Assembly (NCBI RefSeq): GCF_900110955.1
Contig: NZ_FOFR01000024.1
Location: 62,001-126,000, forward strand
DNA from: Lentzea xinjiangensis
Lineage (GTDB): Bacteria > Actinomycetota > Actinomycetes > Mycobacteriales > Pseudonocardiaceae
Reading direction: 5' to 3'
Length of the DNA: 64,000 nucleotides
The notes below the pieces were generated by a model. The model searched no databases and was not told the DNA's origin. It saw only the letters and a program-made list of their open reading frames with translations. The translations under genes were made by a program, and so were the position numbers. This document shows, one piece after another, positions 63,801 through 64,000 of this stretch. Position 1 is the first letter of the stretch, and every line of letters starts with the position of its first letter.

Positions 63801-64000
63801 CGCACTACCGGGTGCGCTACTGGGCGTGCTGGCGGGCGTACCACCAGGCGTGCCGCCGGGCTTGGTGGAACCGCCGGGGTTGGTGGCACCGGGCGCGTTG
63901 TAGCCAGGCGCGGTGGGGGTGAACGGGGCGGGTGCCTTGGGGCCGCCCGCGCCGGTGGTGCTGCCGGGCTTGGTGGAGCCGCCGGGGTTGGTGGCGCCGG
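45891..64000 (-). CDS. Giant multi-domain protein (N-terminus off the window)
   Basis: The frame is open from the right edge to TAG 45891: at least 6,036 residues. A GTG at 63704 is not the start, because the frame continues upstream with a repeated FTPTAPGYN.PGAT motif. Counting from codon 63998: Pro/Ala/Thr-rich region (1-580); phosphoribosyltransferase-like copy 1 (~580-976); acidic/Pro linker; copy 2 (~1265-1670); poly-Pro linker; metzincin-like domain (HETLH at 1969); helical region (~2080-2750); copy 3 (~3210-3620); beta-rich Ser/Thr/Gly repeats (~3715-5260); coiled coil (~5260-5500); Pro/Glu/Ser tandem repeats (~5500-5860); OTU-like end. The size and domain mix recall the 'WXG100-like' giant proteins and polymorphic toxins of actinomycetes. 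It may be exported or cell-surface, but the N-terminus that would show this is outside. Confidence 0.88.
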   Translation of the reverse strand, partial: GATNPGGSTKPGSTTGAGGPKAPAPFTPTAPGYNAPGATNPGGSTKPGGTPGGTPASTPSSAPGSAPGAGGGKAPAAFTPTAPGYNGPGATTPGTNAGVTAPGSQNATPPATGGQRGGAAPGMAPGMAPPPMAPGAPAGATGGERGGNKFVAPGGNANKGVFDAPKAPTPDNTITRAPGTSSSTPPPAPKPTPLTPQPSTTTPNANTDSPAQTRPAPPAPPATTPGNPAPSTNTPPPAQTPPAQTRPAPPAPAAPPANTPPANAPSANTPPPASSRPAPPPVSAPPVNAPSPNVPSSNPPSGTTPSTNTPPANTQSPKQDTAPPAQTPKADTPPPVQTRPAPAAPPANAPSPTPAPNVPPANVPPANAPSPTPTPNVATPPANPPAATTPPPANTTSPKPETTPSPQQPKADAPPAQTRPAPAAPPVNTPSPNTPPAAVPSPRPESNVAPATTPNPAPAPAPNTNVPPANTPSPTPATNVPPANTPSPKPDTTTPPAQTRPAPPVNAPVNAPVNGPNADVPPVSTRPSPPPPTGAAPNPNTTATPNATPDVVVAPVVTPAPNPASPNNQGQRSGNNPNNNPDNDSDTDSVYEDAVEFQPVEQRIDSYRAQDPKLDSSFRPDETGTYVHGPNKPSDFIRIRVDENTSVGLTPYMTKQWLADNGITVPPRSTVEGAIDPLLYDANLGGGNRKPEVYDIDNAADFHSEMMGIAAEQNIQAQQNVLDAVNDLATDITNKYPPDQFAYVGLGRSPAAIVAALQNQGHDAVSIPLSNFRPPPADPDSILAPAYKPKPGAPEVPPLTEQQQDMLNQHFDEFLGDLPPGKNVLLIDYTQRGLSLVSAQHELQQYLTSNNGPGPRVQAFAVHEATNVGDINDTINAAAQPGSIFQRYYEQYVDTGRAEARQDFRDSIETHGIPFRHPLGDAFHFEVFDDLAEYGSYKILDQNPDTFQQDRPHKAHNTQPGVTPAYEVLKDAVGDGRPKPTPDTTDNSNGNDKGNDDSPDSGNGKDNAKDGDTRGSDPKDGSRDGGSRDADPKNGDTKDSDPKGSDPKDGSRDGDTKDNTRSAPPAPNADTTPSPQQSSADAPPAGNPQATTPPPNADTTSSPQPKADTPPTQTRSAPPVDTPPTTTTPPAGNPQANTPPPNAATAPTNVPSPQAEANVPPANTPAPDTTPAPDTTPSPRSETDVPPAPRSEAGNPQANTPPPNSTTAPTNVPSPQAEANVPPANTSPNPDADTPNPGDPDVDTRPAPPADVPPASADSDSNSDSESDNDTDSVYEDAPELTEVEQRVESLRAEDPKLDSSWQMTPEGFKHLPNKPSEFVGIRIDSDTTAGLTPYMARKWLEDSGIDLPKGGVNDAITSLLYDADLGGGNRKPEVYDIDGAADFHSEMMGVARETHIQGQQDVVSSVNEVATHITDKYPPEKFTYIGLGRSPAGVVAALQNRDLDAVSIPLSNFRPPPADPDSILTPAYEARGGDVKPLTEQQQDMLNQHFDEFLGDLPPGKNVLLIDYTQGGLSLVSAQHHLQQYLTGHKGSDAAVHAFAMHQEIDSSNLGKTVNAAANPGSFKDAVWEKVWDTDRAADRKQWQERFEAFPVGANGPLGDKGAVLGDAFRQEVFDDLAEYGSYKILDQNPDTFDQNRPHREHDTDPNTTTGYEVLGDAIRELDPNAKPRTGDNDSNTDSDSQSGGRSAPPLPSTGNADANADANAESNTDTNTAAKNDAPAQNTTADNRPTPAKDAPPAPPAPPAPPAPPAPPAPPAPPAPGAKSDGNTDAKPDRPKQVRSGGAPPRMTPPTPESHQGKDVITDESWRHDPAKTADWSNPSNPADRSTWADRRNDTDVRTVGLDVRDVRTDSTPSKITAYKGLINYDLRRIETTPGNFVQEYTVKVHIDPADKVTAETIAQVKENATNGVNNLLNQGFRLPSGDQFHLNLEFTDNKADAHTSIKVDPKNPNVDQKHWNPGTSPEVLAHETLHYLGVPDEYKDSSRVFQQHETNTGVHQNDGGMMGADVHLPDPGIRPRHLWLIERTANSQVMVPDTTINPAGPATVPPPADWTPKPATDGNPAPAPSTRDTDGTSQDAEPDMQTRPDPTSETPNLPGSFPGADNGVDSDAEVRPNQTHLPNLDRVGLVESVLRSAAFQNVDIPNSSPLVGISDVQTTVDSVLADVRQNPQNHNHPGLTPNDLSNWVASKVDPDTLAKYHPDLEPKTPGLTDDAKLDQWRANLANNLANGSSKRWDVVNAGLDTDGMKPADVDVVKHVTQQLKENGALPTPADLVTKGLQTPAWADSHVGARLPDTIAQALGVQLVVDTGGVQTTHGPAGAPQVQINSQDGTFGALGGPTPQEVRAGMEAWLGGKSSAEVHKTIGDLYKGRQDEGLYIAAQNVQLVKRAASHPGGPQVFMNDLLEQQAKLESRISDAKSRSSWKPEALQTKQERAAQARLKQDIATDTDLLNNINKQVADLRAAAPRVALTYAVDTYVAGPTADGLAKLGPGDRAKLEAHLAQEIAAAENAGFNPTELKELQTRLQNETAARAAVSKVMRDGVDGLTAQLDKAKQALQDYRDGKEDHTGFNGFMNRWFGSGPDYSSYDFDGKIAEAEAVVKQNEQQLAFVTDPAYSNRFAKIAEMNARLERLEQISKNLGESAQRQAYFESKLQEARDARDALTRGAEQQNQAAQDTPDSDTRSDSDTRSESDAQPDGPQINLRQEFAAFKASLFGKSSAELDDLAAQHRDDPFHLQEIQQMSRNLEIAQKEGGIGQHLRDLETEIRDTRSQVGDLKNVIDVLPDAWKTELMRTDQAQRQAERRHLQEHEYQLTQEMQRLQRDRNDALTSFALNLPADPNTPGWQSLTPKDVVDIENHVTKLIGDARVAGQPTPELDRLLDTVIDIRVGDERAFRPNDPAADQNDAASVRSDDTPRLDVPPAEPDTDVQDRAGNDVEDDAENQQGEPAPAAEPRPQPRPFMQDPSARPVVADVDLVVPGGFGPVQEATPTRSFEASLYGLDSAALREMQRNPAYANSPDRAAAIQNAIEISRNAGPPWIYDQQTQLAQQNLAKAEAARTRWDAADLVPDALKTQTMLDDQATRREQADRDVQRLQDRVDRFTGNRDASLTAYALQQPADPNAPGWRQFGDADLAAVQSHVDQQIQDARAGGHNTAHLEAFRDFTQEVLEARRNGDAEVETRPAPANSPATGTAANNQPQSGSDPDGNSDSDSDSDSAYEDALDKTIEERVNDLRPASASQDSSWQLVDGKYEHRPNKPSEFVGIRVDNNTTVGLTPYMARQWLANNGIALPQKSGIEESITKILYDSGLGGGNRQPEVYDIDNVADFRAELEGVARDTHIQGQQDVVTAVNELAGHITDKYPPEKFAYVGLGRSPAAVVAALQNQGHGAVSIPLSNFRPSPTDPDSILAPAYNGPDGKPKFPPLTEQQQDMLNQHFDEFLGDLPPGKNVLLIDYTQGGLSLVSAQHQLQQYLTGHKGSDAAVHAFAMHQEIDSSNLGKTVNAAANPASFKDAVWEKVWDTDRAADRKQWQERFESFPLGGNGPLGDKGAVLGDAFRQEVFDDLAEYGSYKILDQDANTFQQDRPHKDLNTPPGTTTGYQVLGEAVGELDPKSRSRADDDGDQADTRPALPKPDADTRPAPPKPDTDTQVRSETSTQTTPQPGTDTHTRSEPGTHTEPQPGTDTHTRSEPGADTRPEPEPATRPAPPRPTPNPVIPMTTMAPQPVGQVPGTNLPSFFQENKALGSITPTDVRGADAVVSEIQGIKPDDAARIKSAIENDFETFLDGGRNFQVKIGNAWFEANIRAEMHADAATNVTDAVGTKVDRNYQAAAASTTTNTIATSNDVGASATAGVAMGPYGSLGGKAALATPAVSQATTNSITEQRAIKSSDDGSKKVTVPVSYEITLTDASGNPKQFATLSTGPDVTLQIPADLSKITDSGKSSAVVTPADAAWGTKVENAVPEAVVVKDSAKVFSDVAAKLHPSITKVGAPGREALQNFLSPTSIRNNLPAMLGGYVTSPDLISPHASKGAAVQMTATLKNAKLVGTVDGAALDLKDTSAWGSSVSASTKTGFDVTAGVGGNIGIPGQVGGTVGATASYSARTAEGVNAGSSSSHKTGIGVKGETGLYEVTAEVEVRTPSGAPVKVEVTSHVRMGLNEAGAVGLPTPDGTRNTTTDPATADTRHLPPYVADTLAAGNAKVGEFTPATKVQGQVEAKLRELPGFEKFLPKWNNPQANPRSSKGQGFGDVAEQLANQRKLTASLSPAALKANMDSLLGPGVQVQLKNSGKTTNTYVNVTVKAKLTNPKHLGQADAHAVSNSTTTGPKLDANTSTTKGWTGGVQGRVNIPVKTGVATLTPMPQAGVSYSHSWTDKTSAGPAVSSTSANPGSADAQVFQGDVEFEVEITSFTRPRTWVRTIVPGAPGFHAPEVKTVARTGAGLDKIDGKVNLWVSDSSTLKNDPGDGFKPGEPKPTKLDGSPTVKDLLNPAQARPKSPEFLNVEAVANTTALRDQAIDALNRAAGGDSALTTPGTASRAQIDKMFAPENIKANLQRLIETGVQEQGLKYDRRVTDRSGAIGMSVKLGEARLVSISDTTGTDNSVSGGYKAGESSTTSRSVDLTAGVNIPVRPNVTPPPAGTPSQTSGVGGAAVTGKVTPWSDTKTESTEIGGNVDRGRTTPDDARTVLVQIDAEFTIVGESRAGNFVHGGTPNAEGVKVDMPKSVFVRVSEDVARELGALPKVAPNVPKPDFPKMAPPSTVAADEPGALGLSNVEKVPDLSKAVNELTTELAKNTKKFGSDSLIPDSVLKDSMSNLQRIVDLNSPSSVKAMIDSALDGGVPLLVHQPGTFGKDSYQVTLRAKADTPQFDQVVNDGVDMSHNTGGSRKDSDGQGRGTGWGIGLRAPGLASPGSANPKVSGTAGVSVGVNVGAATSSSVTTSTSEAFSHTRTASGPAAQYTVPIEFELVVEKGSKEVAKAQSGKQEMVVRTHADNQKVVGAANPQPYMSAASKRGTEFGTAEATFAFQQDSRASQLPPTASVENLRGAKDLRDAAVKAMAEAGAGKGLTGKGTGSLNSLFSTLSPENLQPHLPSMLSGPLDVPGLKEAALTFGQDADVKVYAKLVNPQLGSLSDSVKVENPLTTKTTETSGEAKVSDTADVTVGLAQGSAAVKQGVPADTVNFGTGGVELRHGIEDSAAVSGGPSQAEGGNIKPKDAPRTGLVQFDVEYRVVATIGGKTGVVDLTVPGSAGVRMPATEVETLLDKQFSDSLKDAQAEVKKAADDWREAEKKVEKARHDAQDAINSAAAVLARTDRPLGDAATALNTAIDTHLNAEAKASVLQKAFDTAVTDVAGTRAAIQDLTAEITSLSQQALATKDALDDAQINGAAKAELDRLGREADAAHTALTDAQQRLSEAHADLDTQRKTAVETRAALQAQQQAVAEAEAARAAAETAHRQLATEQSTAQKAIKDAETALDDARRAADAKQQQWWDAKAKVDREVNSFNTASPAAPPAGGTAPPVEGTAAPAGNTAPPPAEGTAPPAGDTTPPPAEGTTPRSAGNTSAEVSADVSQKPLPPQSPLPVQSPEPAVAESNRSETEATSAHPATDDTTAETSAEVSQEPLPVHSPEPAVAESNRSETEATSAHPATDDTTAETSAEVSQEPLPVHSPEPAVAENNSSETEANSAHPATDNTTAETSAEANQEPQPVHSPEPALAENNSSETEATAEVSQKPLPPLPPTPEPAHSPEPTTAENNRSEAEATSSRPSTDATAEASAGVSEKPLPPLPPQQAEASSPRPATPDSSVPQQVRGGTPPRPATGSHAPFLPPPNGRTTHTWTPPNEMRTQSGNGRNGTAPGAGAQGGQKAAGGVSPEHVSYTQRQLRFLDEDVLARRPAPPTTPNGLYASIARARNLDPALLRRQVVHLAASHQAVTKAVADFTVSQPMHQGHLTGALVENANWHMQADAKENAGAGNARNLVAHLIATQLSVNVRIHQNGAAPVVLRPMGPPFEETVDIEMVIDGRQVTYRPHQPLQQDARMD
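45894..46390 (-). other. OTU-like C-terminal domain lacking the catalytic cysteine
   Basis: The last ~165 residues have an OTU-protease-like order: NGLYASIARARNLDPALLRR where OTU domains have DGNCLY.SI, then VVHLAASH, NARNLVAHLIATQLSVNVRI, and a final QVTYRPH in the place of the HY motif. The Cys position is Gly/Leu, so I infer a non-catalytic OTU relative. The assignment rests on pattern only. Confidence 0.45.
46861..47290 (-). repeat. 126-bp (42-residue) tandem repeats
   Basis: The period is 126 bp (for example TCCGCGGAAG at 47041 and again at 47167), with about three near-identical units and more degenerate ones on the 46700-46860 side. The unit codes a Pro/Glu/Ser/Thr-rich stretch containing VHSPEPAVAE and TSAEVSQEPLP, a probable flexible surface segment. 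Copy number may vary between strains. Confidence 0.85.
48200..52850 (-). repeat. Beta-rich internal repeats of the giant protein
   Basis: About 1,550 residues with four to five diverged repeats of ~300-400 residues. Each has an alternating hydrophobic/polar Ser-Thr-Gly stretch (VGASATAGVAMGPYGSLGGKAAL, VGGNIGIPGQVGGTVGATASY), a segment opening with a V.VPVSYEITLTD or QFDVEYRVV type strand, and a helical block (LPPYVADTLAAGNAKVGEFTP). The pattern suggests a long beta-stranded stalk. I do not recognise the family. Confidence 0.6.
53145..54373 (-). repeat. Giant protein domain repeat, copy 3
   Basis: Third copy, with GLGRSPAAVVAALQ, LIDYTQGGLSLVSA and the same tail as copy 2. Long identical DNA runs with copy 2 (for example around 53405-53470 against 59240-59305) indicate recent duplication or gene conversion. 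Confidence 0.7.
57870..58640 (-). other. Metzincin-like metalloprotease domain of the giant protein
   Basis: The zinc motif is HETLHYLGVPD (HETLH at 58080-58094), an exact HExxHxxGxxD as in metzincins whose third ligand is Asp (for example snapalysin, M7). A downstream GGMMGADVH, about 30 residues on, is well placed to be the Met-turn. The preceding beta-rich part (TVKVHIDPADKVT, QFHLNLEFTDNKAD) fits the upper sheet. Likely an active peptidase, perhaps for self-processing. Confidence 0.7.
58741..58794 (-). repeat. 18-bp tandem repeat, poly-Pro hinge
   Basis: Three copies of an 18-bp unit coding APPAPP-type sequence, part of a longer Pro/Ala run between domain copy 2 and the metzincin-like domain. 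A flexible hinge. Confidence 0.8.
58990..60205 (-). repeat. Giant protein domain repeat, copy 2
   Basis: Same domain as copy 1 with LIDYTQGGLSLVSA, then HAFAMHQEIDSSNLGKTV and a KDAVWEKVWDTDRAADRKQW stretch that is almost identical to copy 3 in protein and DNA. It is preceded by a Ser/Asp/Asn-rich acidic linker ending TDSVYEDA. Confidence 0.7.
61070..62257 (-). repeat. Giant protein domain repeat, copy 1 (phosphoribosyltransferase-like)
   Basis: About 395 residues beginning after an Asp/Ser-rich linker with TDSVYEDA. Core motifs: FAYVGLGRSPAAIVAALQ, AVSIPLSNFRPPP, EQQQDMLNQHFDEFLGDLPP, GKNVLLIDYTQRGLSLVSA. The pair YVGLGRSP and VLLIDYTQxGLSL sits where PRTases have their first loop and PRPP-binding motif, so a PRTase-like Rossmann fold is my inference. 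This copy is the most diverged of the three (after the DYTQ motif). Confidence 0.65.

Overview
The window is very GC-rich, dense, high-GC3 actinomycete DNA. The gene content (modular type I PKS, PUFA/heterocyst-glycolipid-type synthase genes, a subtilisin-inhibitor protein, two TetR regulators, a giant repeat protein) fits a filamentous actinomycete. Pseudonocardiales (Lentzea/Saccharothrix/Amycolatopsis-like) is my best guess; it is an inference and not proven by any marker gene here.

Layout. (1) 1-16042, minus strand: one uninterrupted modular type I PKS gene that runs off the left edge. It has an N-terminal docking helix, three complete modules and a fourth KS-AT. All four ATs carry malonyl-type motifs. 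Module 1 has a degenerate DH and a dead KR, module 2 a KR only, module 3 a degenerate DH plus an active-looking KR. (2) 16209-17512: a remnant with an aminoglycoside-phosphotransferase-like tail on the plus strand, converging with a GNAT-like acyltransferase gene on the minus strand. (3) 17949-32824, plus strand: seven genes that all overlap their neighbours. They encode a PfaA-like megasynthase (two nitronate-monooxygenase-like barrels, KS, AT, two ACPs, KR), a KS-AT-DH protein with a phosphopantetheinyl-transferase-like tail, a discrete ACP, an alpha/beta hydrolase, a UGT/MGT-type glycosyltransferase, a membrane zinc-ribbon methyltransferase and a short galactokinase-like protein. Together they look like a dedicated pathway to a glycosylated, methylated lipid/polyketide of unknown structure. 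(4) 32821-45033: mostly single genes: a GH3 glycosidase under a near-perfect CebR/CelR-type operator, a lipoprotein, two TetR regulators, a VanY-like carboxypeptidase, an SSI-type protease inhibitor, a cation/proton antiporter, a secreted lipase, a DUF3291 protein, a D-2-hydroxyacid dehydrogenase, a repeat/RlpA-like secreted protein and an MFS transporter. (5) 45035-64000, minus strand: a giant gene (more than 6,000 codons in the window, open at the right edge) followed by an XRE-type regulator one base downstream. The giant protein has a Pro-rich N-terminal part, three copies of a phosphoribosyltransferase-like domain, a metzincin-like domain with HExxHxxGxxD, helical and beta-rich repeats, a long coiled coil, 42-residue tandem repeats and an OTU-like end that lacks the expected cysteine.

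The two biosynthetic loci are divergent around 17.5-17.9 kb, so they could be one cluster, but no shared regulator is visible. The most novel-looking elements are the seven-gene PUFA-like glycolipid operon and the giant multi-domain protein with its coupled HTH gene.
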